Origin: Cyanophora paradoxa
Lineage: Eukaryota > Glaucocystophyceae > Cyanophorales > Cyanophoraceae
Direction of reading: 5' to 3'
Assembly (NCBI GenBank): GCA_004431415.1
Contig: QPMI01000189.1
Coordinates: 1 to 64,000, forward strand
DNA: 64,000 nucleotides
Position numbers and translations under genes: made by a program. Below the pieces are notes generated by a model. The model was not told the DNA's origin. It searched no databases and saw only the letters and a list, made by a program, of their open reading frames with translations. Shown here piece by piece: positions 44,752-53,836 of the stretch. The stretch's first letter is position 1. Every line of letters begins with the position of its first letter.

Positions 44752-46570
44752 CTAGAGGACGAGGAGGCCGGCGGGGCCGAGGCGGAAGGGGAGGGCGGCG
44801 GGGGCGCAGTGGGCGCTCTTGGCGACGTGGAGGAGGCCCTCGCCGGGGGCGGGGCCCCCCGGGGCGCCCTCCAGCACCAGCCGCGTGCTCACCGAGTGCG
44901 CCCACGCCAGCCCCAGCGCCGCCTGGCCCTCCGCGCCCCCGCCCCCCGGCACCGCACCGCCCCCCGCCCCGCCCGCCCGCCCCCGCCCCCTCCCCCCGCC
45001 CGACGCTGCGGGGCGAGGGTGGGGTCGGGGCGGGGGATGTGGTGGGAAGGGGGGGGGGGGGGGGGGGGGGGGGGAGGGGGGGGGCGGACGGCGGGAGAGG
45101 GGCCCCGGGAGAGCTGGTTGGAGACGGCGACGGCGAGGGAGAGGTGCTCGGCGAGGCGCCTGCAGGGCCCCCGTCAGCCGCCGCCCCCGCGAGGCCCCAG
45201 CGCGGCGGCGGCGGGCGCGCTTGAGGCGCCCGGCGGTTGCCATCAGGGCGGCCCCGCGCTGCGCCAGCGCCCCCTGCCCGTACTCCTTCCGGAACAGCCC
45301 CGCTGCACTCCGCCCGACCCCCGCGCTCGCTCCATACTTGAGATGGGGCGCAAGGCGCCGGCGGAGGCGGGACCGATGGAGTCGATCTGCGGGGCGGGGG
45401 ACGGGAGCGGTCGGGGCAGGCGGGGCGGGGCGGGGCGGCGGGGGAGGGGCGCACGACGAGGAGGCGTACGCGGCGCTCGATGAGCAGCCGCTCCAGGCCC
45501 CCGAGCCTGGACCCCGCCCCGCCCGTCAGCCCCCCGCCGACCCCGCCGCCGTCCCGCCGGGCGCAGGGCGCACAGGCGGTCGAGCTCGGCGCAGCTGGCG
45601 ACCTGGGTGCGGGGCGGGGGTCTGGAGGGGGAGGGGGCGGGCGGGGCCGGGGCGCCGGCCTTGAAGACGGTGATGGCAGACGCCAGCTCGGCGAGGCGCG
45701 CCTGCTCGGCGAAGTGGCGCCCCTCCCGCGCCCGCGCCATCTCCACCAGCCTGCCCCCCGCCCTCGCCGCACGCCGCCGCGCCGCGCTCGCGGGGCGGGG
45801 GCGGGCGCGCCGGTCGGGCGCGAAGGCGTCCTCCGTGTCCACAAAGCAGGCGCCGCCGCCGAGGCCGCCGAGCGCCGCCGGCAGCGCCGCCATCAGCGCC
45901 ACCTGCAGCAGCAGCTGCGTCTTCCCCGCCCCGCTCGCCCCGCACACCTGCGCGCGCGCCCCCGCTCGCCCCGCAACCACCGGCGAGCGGCCGCGCAGGA
46001 GCGAGCAGGCCTCGGTGATCGCCCCGCACTGAAGCCCCCCTCGCAGGCTCTCGTCCTGCGCCGGCGTCAAAAACGCATTCAGAGAGGAGAGGAACGGGCA
46101 TCCGGGCGTCGAACGCACCAGGCGCGCCCCCGCGCCAGTCGGAATGAAGAAAAGCCTCAACGCCTGCTCTCGCATGCGGAGCACCTGGATTCCACCTGAC
46201 CACCGCACACTGGGCGGCGCTCATTCGGCGCGAACCGTAAGCGGGGCTGGCGCGACGGCGGCCCCGATGATGCGCTGGACGCGCAGCACCTCCTCGTGCG
46301 AGAGGTCGAGAATCTAGCGCGCGTGCTCGAATTCGGCGTGCAGCGGTCGCGCCGGCGGGTGCCGAAGCGCGCGGCGCAGGGAATGCCCAGAAGCACGTCA
46401 TCAAATTCGCACATTGCGGAGTTCGATCTCGGTGCGCTTTAGGACGTCCGAAGCGCTCAGAAGACCGCTCGCAGAAAACCTTCGAAACGCTCAGCACTCG
46501 CGGGACACATTGAGCATGCAGCATACCTGTCCATGAGCTCATCGGACAAGCCCAGCCGCCGGAGGGCCAT
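44752..46570 (-). CDS. RAD51C: RAD51 paralogue, RAD51C-like recombinase
   Basis: DNA-repair ATPase of the RecA/RAD51 family. The ATG at 46570 starts MALRRLGLSDELMD. A later exon gives LDLSHEEVLRVQRIIGAAVA, the helix-hairpin-helix-like N-terminal domain. Then CPFLSSLNAFLTPAQDESLR precedes GGLQCGAITE, which joins VCGASGAGKTQLLLQVALMA (Walker A GASGAGKTQ). LGGGACFVDTEDAFAPDR follows. The Walker B exon is LERLLIERRVRLLVV joined to DSIGPASAGALRPISS. Then come FRKEYGQGALAQRGAALMA and LAEHLSLAVAVSNQL. The end is GLAWAHSVSTRLVLEGA and SAHCAPAALPFRLGPAGLLV, as in RAD51C. Stop at 44752. An intron near 45,050 holds a 26-base G run. The junction between exons 1 and 2 is not resolved. Confidence 0.8.
45049..45083 (+). 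repeat. Poly-G tract (26 G, A, then 8-9 G)
   Basis: It lies within an intron of the RAD51C-like gene, so the sense transcript carries poly-C. It is likely to be unstable in length. Confidence 0.9.
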
Positions 46571-46705
46571 TCGTCGGAGCGCCAAACTTGCGGCCAAAGT
46601 GTCGCTGGGGTACCGAGATTAATTCCGGGAGAGACCGCAAACGAAGATCAGAACTTGGAGAACCGCATCAGAACGTTTCAGATTGGACAGCACGATGTTT
46701 GCGGC
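46571..46705. promoter_or_regulatory. Head-to-head promoter, RAD51C-like / ACT kinase
   Basis: 135 bp between proposed start codons, with lower GC than the genes. It contains GAGATTAATTCC and CAGATTGGACAG; the latter includes an inverted-CCAAT-like ATTGG. The functional site is not proven. Confidence 0.4.
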
Positions 46706-49700
46706 ATGATCAGCCAGCAAAGCTATAACTCCATGCAGTCGGGGCTCGGCTTCCATCGCGTAAGCTCGTGCGTTCGGCCTTTCCTTGGTGCATTAGTGCG
46801 ATTGTTCCGCCTCTGCTCACTGGCCGCGTCCCCGGCGATCAACCAGGCTTCCCAACAAGTTCGTTTCCTGCGCCGCCCTGCGCCGCGTAATGCACAATGC
46901 CGTGGACTGACGGCTTCGCCCATCACAGGCTTGACGCCAGTCCCCTGCTCCGGCGGCAGGTCTGCATTCCCGCAGACTTGATGCCAACCACCCGCTGATG
47001 AGCCCACTCAGCTGGCGGAGGAAAGGTTAAGAAAGCAGGCCGTGGCGGAGGAATCTAGTGCTTTTGCGGAATCCAGTGAAGTACAGCGACCTCCTGAACG
47101 TCCTGGCCAGCACACGCGTAATCGCACTGAGTCCGAGGACTTGGGGCGGTCTTCGGCGCCCCAGACACCTGTGGGCGGATCCAGCTCCTCAGGGCCATCG
47201 CGGAAACCTTCTAGGCCTCCTTCTGTGACTCTAGAGAAGCTTGCACAGGTCGCCACGGTGGTCCTAGGTTACAGACCCAGTTCTGGTGCGCTGACCGCTG
47301 TTCTCCCTCTCCCGTGCGCCTGCTCCGCTCACTGCACAATCTGCAGATCATCCTGTCTATGACTCTGTCAGTGCACCTTGATCCACATCGTTCCGCGCCC
47401 ATCCCCTTACGCGCCGAACCAGATTCGTAAACACTTCCTAAGACTTCCCACGCGATACGCCCAAGACGTGGACCCCGAGGTCTTCCCTTGTTTTTAGTTC
47501 TCTTTCTTTATCCTGAGTCTGCTCGCACGCAGGATGTGCCGGTGACCGCAGCGCTTGCCCCAGCGGATCGACCGCCCGCTAACGCTTCTTTCAGATACAC
47601 ATGCAGCTGATCCAGGAAGCGGAGTGCGGGAACGGGGTCGCTCTGAAGGTGATGGGGCTTGCTGTACCGCGCAGCTCTTCTCGCGCACGCGCTGAGGCCG
47701 CCGCTTGGCAGATCCTGCCTCACTTCGCACATCGCCTGCCGTCGGACTCTCCGTCGGAGAGCAGCCCGTCGATCGCCTCGTACCTGCAGGCCGGCAATTC
47801 GAACTCCTCGAAGACGCAAGACGTCAGCGCCAGCCAGTTCAAGAAGATCGTAATGGTGGGCCGTCCCCGGCGGCCTCGCCCGAGCGGCGTTGACCGTGCG
47901 CGGCCGGCAGGTCTTCCGCGACAAGAAGAACCGGCTGCGCTCGATCACGGCGGCGATGGCGGCATGCTCGATGAACATCTGCGAGGCCTTCGCCTGCTCC
48001 TCCGTCGACGGCTACGCGCTCGACACGTGCGCGCCAGCGCCGCGGCGGCCGGGGCGCCGACTCACACGCCGCGGGCTGGCTGCAGGTTCATCGTGGAGGG
48101 CGACTTCAGCTCGGCAGACGTGCTGCAGCAGCTGCAGGCAGCCCTGACCGACGACGGGAAGACGCCGCCCCACCAGAAGGAGCGCCGCTCCGCCGCCGAC
48201 GGCCGCGGCACGCCGTCGGGCGATGCAGCACCGCCTTCGCAGGCGCCCCGCCCGCCCGGCTGGGGCGGCCACGCGTGGGAGATCGACATTCAGGACGTGC
48301 GCCGCTCCCCCCCGCGCCTCGTCCGCCGCGGAGCGCCACTGACGCTGTCCGGCGCCGCCAGATCGTGATCTCGCGCAAGGTGGGGCAGGGCGGGGCGCCT
48401 TCCCGTCCCCGCCGCGCCGGCCTGACGCGCCGGTGCAGATCTCGGAGGGGGGCAGCGGGGAGATGTACGAGTGCGTGGGGCGGGGTGGGGCGGGGTCGGG
48501 GGCGCGGGGGCGGGGCCGACGGGGGCGCGGGGGCAGGGGGGCGTGGAACGGGACGAAGGTGGCGATCAAGAAGCTCAAGTTCAACCAGGTGGGCGGCTCG
48601 AACCACAAGGTCTGGGCCGAGTTCTGCTCCGAGGTCGACATGCTCTCCAAGCTCCGCCACCCCAACATCGGTGCCCCCGCCCCCGCCCCTGCCCGCCCCG
48701 CCCCACCCCAGCGCGCCTGACGCGGGGCCAGTGCTCTTCCTGGGCGCGTGCAGCAGCGCGCCGAACCTGTGGATCGTGACGGAGTACCTGGGGGGCGGCT
48801 CGCTGTACGGGCTGCTGCACAGCACGAAGAGCACGCGGCTGGAGATCAACCACGTGATCCAGCTCGCCAAGGAGGTCGCCTGCGGCATGGCCTACCTCCA
48901 CAAGGCCAAGATCATCCACCGCGACCTCGTCCGCCCCGCCCCGCTCCGCCCCGCCGCCCCCGCCCCGCTCACCCGCCCCCCCGCCCCCTGCAGAAAAGCG
49001 CCAACCTGGTGGTGCGCGGGGGGCGCGGGGCGCGGGGCGTGGGGCGGGGTGAGTGAGAGGGGGCGGGGGGTGCGCAGCTGGACGACAACGGGCACATCAA
49101 GATCGTGGACTTCGGGCTGTCGCGGATCAAGGAGGAGAGCGGGGAGATGACGGGGGAGACGGGCTCGTACCGCTGGGCGGCCCCCGAGATTCTGCGCAAC
49201 GAGAAGTACGACGAGAAGGTGGACGTGTACAGCTTCGGCTGCTGCGTCTGGGAAATGGTCACCGGCGAGGTCCCCTTCGCCAGTGCGGCCCCCGCGAGCC
49301 ACCCCGCGCCCCGCCAGCCCCTCCCGCTCACCCCGGGCCCGCCCCCCCAGAGATGACCCCGATCCAGGCGGCGCTGGCGGTGGCGGAGAAGGGCCACCGG
49401 CTGCCGCTGCCGCCGGCGGGGCCCAACTGCCCGCAGGCTCTCCTCGACATCGTGCAGGACTGCTGGTCCGTCCCCGAGCGCCGCCCCGCCTTCTCCGAGG
49501 TGCTCCCCCGCCCCGCCCCGCCCCGACCCGCCCGGGCGCCCCGGGGCGCGCCGCCTCACTCCGCCTCAGATCATCCAGCGCCTCGAGGCGATCCCCCTGC
49601 TGGACGATAGGCGGGAGCCCTCCAACTGGCGCGTGCCCGCCGCCCCCGCCTTCCCCGGCCCCCCTCACGAACCGGCGCCCCGCAGGCTCATGCGCAAGCT

Positions 49701-49728
49701 CGCTCAAATCGCGGGGGCGCACATCTGA
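46706..49728 (+). CDS. ACT-domain Raf-like (TKL) protein kinase
   Basis: Resembles plant STY8/17/46-type kinases: ACT domain then Raf-like kinase. A first exon, MISQQSYNSMQSGLGFHR before GTAAGC (46706), is likely. LRKQAVAEESSAFAESSEV begins the next clear exon (from about 47,013). A Ser/Pro-rich region leads to VEKL-type text. The ACT domain reads FRDKKNRLRSITAAMAACSM, NICEAFACSSVDGYALDT and FIVEGDFSSADVLQQLQAAL. Kinase: WEIDIQD joins IVISRK and ISEGGSGEMYECV (Gly loop), then WNGTKVAIKKLKF (catalytic Lys), NLWIVTEYLGGGSLYGLL, AKIIHRDL joined to KSANLV (HRDxxxxN), IKIVDFGLSRIKEE (DFG), YRWAAPEILRNEKYDEK, VDVYSFGCCVWEMVTGEVPF and CWSVPERRPAFSE. It stops after LAQIAGAHI at 49728. Catalytic residues are intact. 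The 5' exon chain between 46,760 and 47,600 is tentative. Confidence 0.85.
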
Positions 49729-50393
49729 GGGCCCGGAGGCTGCCTCCGCCTGCTTGTGCCATTTTGCGCTCGCGCGCCCGGCGGACCCCCGCGGCGAGCA
49801 GTAGGCGATTTTGGGTAGAGCTGCGGTAGGCTAGGCTCGCGTCTCGTTCCTCTGAGGAGTTGGTTTCTGCGAGAACCTGAGGGTACAGGTCTTTTTTGGC
49901 TATTGGCTTTGTAGCAGATCAGAGTAGCGGACGCGCATCACGTAACTTGGCGCGAGGGTAGGAAGGTTATTGCAGTGCCTTATCTCGGAAGTCCGCTATG
50001 TTCGGTGCTTTGTCTCTCGAGCTGCGCCCGCTTTTCCTGAGCTCTTTGTTACAGGCATAATTTAATGACTTGTGATACGCCGTGACGAGCTGCGCGGTGA
50101 TTCACACCGTAAAGTACTAGTGATGCACTGGCAGCAGTGCCACGGTGTCAGTTACTAAGTTACTGCCGCAGTGCGTGTCCGACGTCGACGGTCTCTTCGA
50201 TTTCTGATCGGATCGAGCCGCTGCAGCAGGCCGTACTACGGTACGCGTCGGGCTGACTCAGTGAGAGCCGCTGAGCCGCTGACTCACATGCGCATATGCA
50301 TATCATCACAGTACTACGGTATGCATCAGGCATATCATCACTGTACGGTATGCCTCGCGATCTGAGTCTCGGAGCTCCGAGGCTCTGAGGTCC

Positions 50394-50474
50394 TGCCGCA
50401 GTGCACTGCGGCACTGCCGCCAGTGCGGCAGCGGATGAAGATCATGAGCCGCTGAGCTCGCGATCGATCGCGAG
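50394..50474. repeat. Cluster of perfect palindromes
   Basis: A 20-bp and an 18-bp perfect palindrome lie within 81 bp and could extrude as small hairpins. Related TGCCGCAGTG motifs occur at about 50,162 and 52,680-52,700. Confidence 0.8.
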
Positions 50475-50888
50475 GTCCGAGCTCCGATGTTCTGGATCTG
50501 GATCTAGATCTAGATCTAATCGACACGGCGGTGTCTTGAGACTCGAAGATCTAGAGTCGACGTCTCTCGCCGCGTCGCCGCACCAGTACTATCTAGGACC
50601 TCGGACTTGGGGATCGATCACGCGTACGGATTTGAGCGTCATGCATGCGATCGCATCGGGAGTTGATTGATGTTGCGAATCTTTGCTATACTGATATTTA
50701 TACTGAGCTGACTTTATGTAGATACATTGAAAGTGGATAATAAGCAATCACACTACACTGGACAAGAGCGCGACGAATGAAGCGAAGCGAAGATGAAAAC
50801 GAAGGTGGCCAAGTCCCCAATTGCCCGCCAGGCGCACGGCACAGGCGGCAAAAAAATGTGTGGGGCCCCGGGGCGGAGGGGGGCGAGC

Positions 50889-50914
50889 GGGGGGGGGGGG
50901 GGGGGGGGGGGGGG
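50889..50914 (+). repeat. 26-base poly-G tract
   Basis: A homopolymer of 26 G just beyond the 3' end of the minus-strand 441-residue frame. Confidence 0.9.
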
Positions 50915-50981
50915 CTGGGCCAAGGACTCGCGGATGGAGGGGAATGGAGGAGACCGATCGGGGGCGGGGCGAGAGGGCGGG

Positions 50982-52307
50982 CTAGGAGGAGAGGGTCGGG
51001 GGCAGGGAGAGCTCGAGGACGACGGAGGGGGCGATGAGGGTGGCCTTGCCGGCGTTGTAGACGGTCTTGGTGCCGCGGATCGTGCTCGCGGGCGTCGCGC
51101 AGCCCGAGGAGAGCGTCGAGGGCGAGAAGAAGGCGGAGCCCGAGCGCGAGAGGACGCGCGCCGAGTTCTCCGGCGACCGCGAGAGCGGCGTCGCGGGCAC
51201 CGATGGCCCGCACAGCAGGATCGACGACGTCCGCTCCACAGAGAGGGCCCGCGGCGGCCGCCCCTGGGCCTCCCCGGAGTCGCCCGAGGCCTCCCCCGAG
51301 GCGTCGCCCGAGGCGGGGCCGTCCTCGCCGCTGCTCGCCTCAACCTCGTGCACGGTGCCGTCCTCGTAGGGCGCCCGCGCGAGCTTGCGCGCCACCATCT
51401 CTGCGTCGAACGACCCGCCCCGGCCCCGCCGGCCCCGCCCCGTCCGGAACGGCGACCTCCGCTCCTCCGCCCCCGGCGACTGCGCGCGGGGCGCGGAGGT
51501 CGATCGGGGGGGCCCAGGGACGGCGCGGGGGCCGGCGGGGCGCACGGGAGACGGCCTGGCGGGCGGCTTGGCCTTGAGAGCCGCCACGACCGATTCGGGC
51601 ACGCACGCGCCGAGAGGCACATCTGCCGGACGTCTGTCAGGGCCTGGCCCGCTGAGGCCGGCGAAGAGGCAGGGGCGGAAAGCACCGTGCCAGTCTCGCA
51701 ACTTGAGGACCTTGGCGCCGCTCGCGTCGATCGAGGGCTGCGTCAGGCATCGGACGAGCTTCACGAGGAACAGAACGGCTCTGCTCGGGAGCGTGAGACG
51801 GGGTTGGGCGCGTGGCGTAGACATGGGCACGCACTCTCTGGAGAGGGGCTTCTCGGAGGGCTCGGATCCCGTCCACCGCTGGGCGAGCATGCGGAGGGAG
51901 GCCCGGAACCGGTCGACGGGAACGTGCGGCGCCCCGGAGCTGTCCGCGAGCCAGTCCGACTGCGCCCGCGCCTGTGCCTCTGCTGCAGTCCACTCTAGCC
52001 GTAGCGCCCGGAACAAGCCGCCGTGCAGCTTCAAGTACGAAGGGTAATCCAGCCGCCCGTCCGCTGTTGTGGCAGCCCTGAAAAGGCAAACCATAACTTC
52101 CTCTTCCGTGTTATGTTCGCCCAGCTCGGGCACTGCCGCGGGGGCCTTCGCGGGGCTCGCTGGGGACTCAGCGACGGTTGGCGAGGACCTGTCCTGGCCT
52201 GGATGTACTACGCTGCCTCGCCGCGTTTTCGGTTCTGGCGAATGCCGCGGCGAGCCGCTGTTCGCCGACGACAGCGCGCCGAGGCGCTGCTTGATCCACC
52301 GAAACAT
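50982..52307 (-). CDS. Unrecognised 441-aa protein with EF-hand-like N-terminal segment
   Basis: An open frame from the ATG at 52307 to the stop at 50982. It starts MFRWIKQRLGALSSANSGSP, a basic amphipathic start, then a Ser/Pro-rich linker. A folded-looking segment follows: ELGEHNTEEEVMVCLFRAAT, TADGRLDYPSYLKLHGGLFR, HVPVDRFRASLRMLAQRW and VLFLVKLVRCLTQP. TADGRLDYPSY recalls a degenerate EF-hand loop, but the spacing is not decisive. The C-terminal half is Ser/Pro/Gly-rich with an acidic patch (EVEASSGEDGPASGDASGE) and ends VVLELSLPPTLSS. It lacks the obvious introns of its neighbours, though an internal intron in the 51,780-51,860 region is possible. Palindrome-rich spacers flank it on both sides. 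No function is assigned. Confidence 0.6.
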   Translation of the reverse strand: MFRWIKQRLGALSSANSGSPRHSPEPKTRRGSVVHPGQDRSSPTVAESPASPAKAPAAVPELGEHNTEEEVMVCLFRAATTADGRLDYPSYLKLHGGLFRALRLEWTAAEAQARAQSDWLADSSGAPHVPVDRFRASLRMLAQRWTGSEPSEKPLSRECVPMSTPRAQPRLTLPSRAVLFLVKLVRCLTQPSIDASGAKVLKLRDWHGAFRPCLFAGLSGPGPDRRPADVPLGACVPESVVAALKAKPPARPSPVRPAGPRAVPGPPRSTSAPRAQSPGAEERRSPFRTGRGRRGRGGSFDAEMVARKLARAPYEDGTVHEVEASSGEDGPASGDASGEASGDSGEAQGRPPRALSVERTSSILLCGPSVPATPLSRSPENSARVLSRSGSAFFSPSTLSSGCATPASTIRGTKTVYNAGKATLIAPSVVLELSLPPTLSS

Positions 52308-52919
52308 CTACGCTACTACGGATCTCGCTGTCAACAAAACCAGCCCCGATCGCTGACCGACGGCGTCGATGCGCTCTCGTGTTCGCCGGACCAAATGACG
52401 GGAACCCTGTGTATGGGAGGGCCGGTTGCCGGCGACGAGCCTCGGATAGAGATGCCGATCAAGTTTTGCTGGTGCCGCGCACTTCAGCAGAGCTCAGACT
52501 CTGAGAGCGCGATCGAACTTCGGCGAAACCAGAATCCCGCGCGCTCCCGGATTCCTGCTCGATCGACGGTCTGATGCCACCGATGGTCTAGGTCTGGAGT
52601 CTGGAGTCTCGACCGTCGGACGCTGCGGCAGAAGCTTTCAAGGCTGCTCACTGAGTCAGCGGCTAGCTGTCCGCTGCTGCCGCAGTGCTGCTGCCGCAGT
52701 GCTACGGCTGCCCCGCCGCAGACTACTACTCCCGCAGCGGCCGCAGGTGCGCTACTACTACTCTAGTAGGGCTAGCGCGAGCTGCATGAGCAGCGACTGC
52801 TCCCTCGGCTTGCAGGTTCGAGGGGACAGATGTAGATGTCACAGTGTACATGTGCAGCGCTAGCGGTAATTAATCGAGGAGCTCGCGATCGAGCTCGAGG
52901 CGCCCGGCGCCGGCGGCTA

Positions 52920-53400
52920 CACCAATTTTTAGTAAATTTTCTACACGTACAATGGCATACATGTAGTGTCATCACTGTCATGTACATGTCAGCAAAAAAC
53001 AAACCCGTGTAAGGTCCAGTAATTATAAGGATCCGGAATATTTAACTTTCTAGTTATTATATATAATTGGTACGTAGGTACGTACGTATACGTATACGTA
53101 TATATACGTATATATAGTATAAATGTATATGGATCTTACGTATACGTAAATAACAAGAGCTATATATAAACGGACGTATATACTAGTACTATAGTAAACA
53201 CGTGCATTTTAACTATAAAGTTTTTTTTCCAGATAGCCCCACGGGGGCAGTGTTGTATTGGATAAAACACCACAAGTGCGACCAAAACGCTGGTATTTTA
53301 ACTATAAAGTATATATATACAAACTGTCTAAATTAAATATATTTAATTATAATATTCGATTTTTCGCGGGCCTCAAAGGCCCTCAATCAAGCAGCACCCC
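52920..53400. other. AT-rich island
   Basis: Alternating TATACGTA/ATATAT text and a 16-bp direct repeat ATTTTAACTATAAAGT (53206-53221 and 53295-53310). Between the repeats lie two potential hairpins: GCCCCACGGGGGC (about 53,237-53,249) and GTGTTGTATTGGATAAAACAC. Without transcripts it is unclear whether this is a matrix or replication site, an organelle-derived insert or a non-coding RNA. Confidence 0.75.
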
Positions 53401-53515
53401 GATTCAGGCCTAGGGCATGCGCCGGCGCCGCGCTACCGGTACCCTAGGCCTGGCCCCGTCGAAGTAGAACGACCTGCGCGACTCAGCAGCGATCGGGGGG
53501 GCCGCGCGCGCGCGC

Positions 53516-53540
53516 GGGGGGGGGGGGGGGGGGGGGGGGC
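53516..53540 (+). repeat. 25-base poly-G tract
   Basis: It directly follows a (GC)n run, CGCGCGCGCG. A second G tract (53718-53734, then A and 12 G) lies about 180 bp further on. Confidence 0.9.
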
Positions 53541-53836
53541 TGGGGATGGTGGAGGGGGGTACCGGTACCCGGTGGGCCAGCTAGCTATACCGCTAGCTAT
53601 ATATATAGCGCTAAGCTGCAGCGAGCTCCATGGCCAGCCTGGCAGGCTAGGTTATAAAAATTTATGATTACGTATACGTATACGTAGCTACGTATACATG
53701 GGGGATCCGGAAAGCTTGGGGGGGGGGGGGGGGGAGGGGGGGGGGGGAAGGTGGCCGGCGCCTGCTGGCGTGCCGCAGTGGCAGGGACGTACGTGATCGG
53801 GGGTAGATGGTGAGGGGGCCAGGGGCTAGCTCATGA

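Larger units (their letters stand above)
49729..50981. other. Long spacer rich in short palindromes
   Basis: About 1.25 kb without a supportable gene, between the 3' ends of the kinase and the minus-strand 441-aa frame. Perfect palindromes include TGCCGCAGTGCACTGCGGCA (50394-50413) and CTCGCGATCGATCGCGAG (50457-50474), plus GATCTAGATCTAGATC near 50,500. A 26-base G run lies at 50889-50914. Confidence 0.6.
52308..53836. other. Gene-free spacer with AT-rich island and G tracts
   Basis: No gene seen. 52,600-52,760 carries CTGCCGCAGTGCTGCTGCCG repeats. 52,920-53,400 is strongly AT-rich with TATACGTATACGTATATA runs. 53,500-53,760 has two poly-G runs and CTAGCTATA text. It contrasts sharply with the rest of the window and may be a replication, structural or insertion locus. 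Confidence 0.7.
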
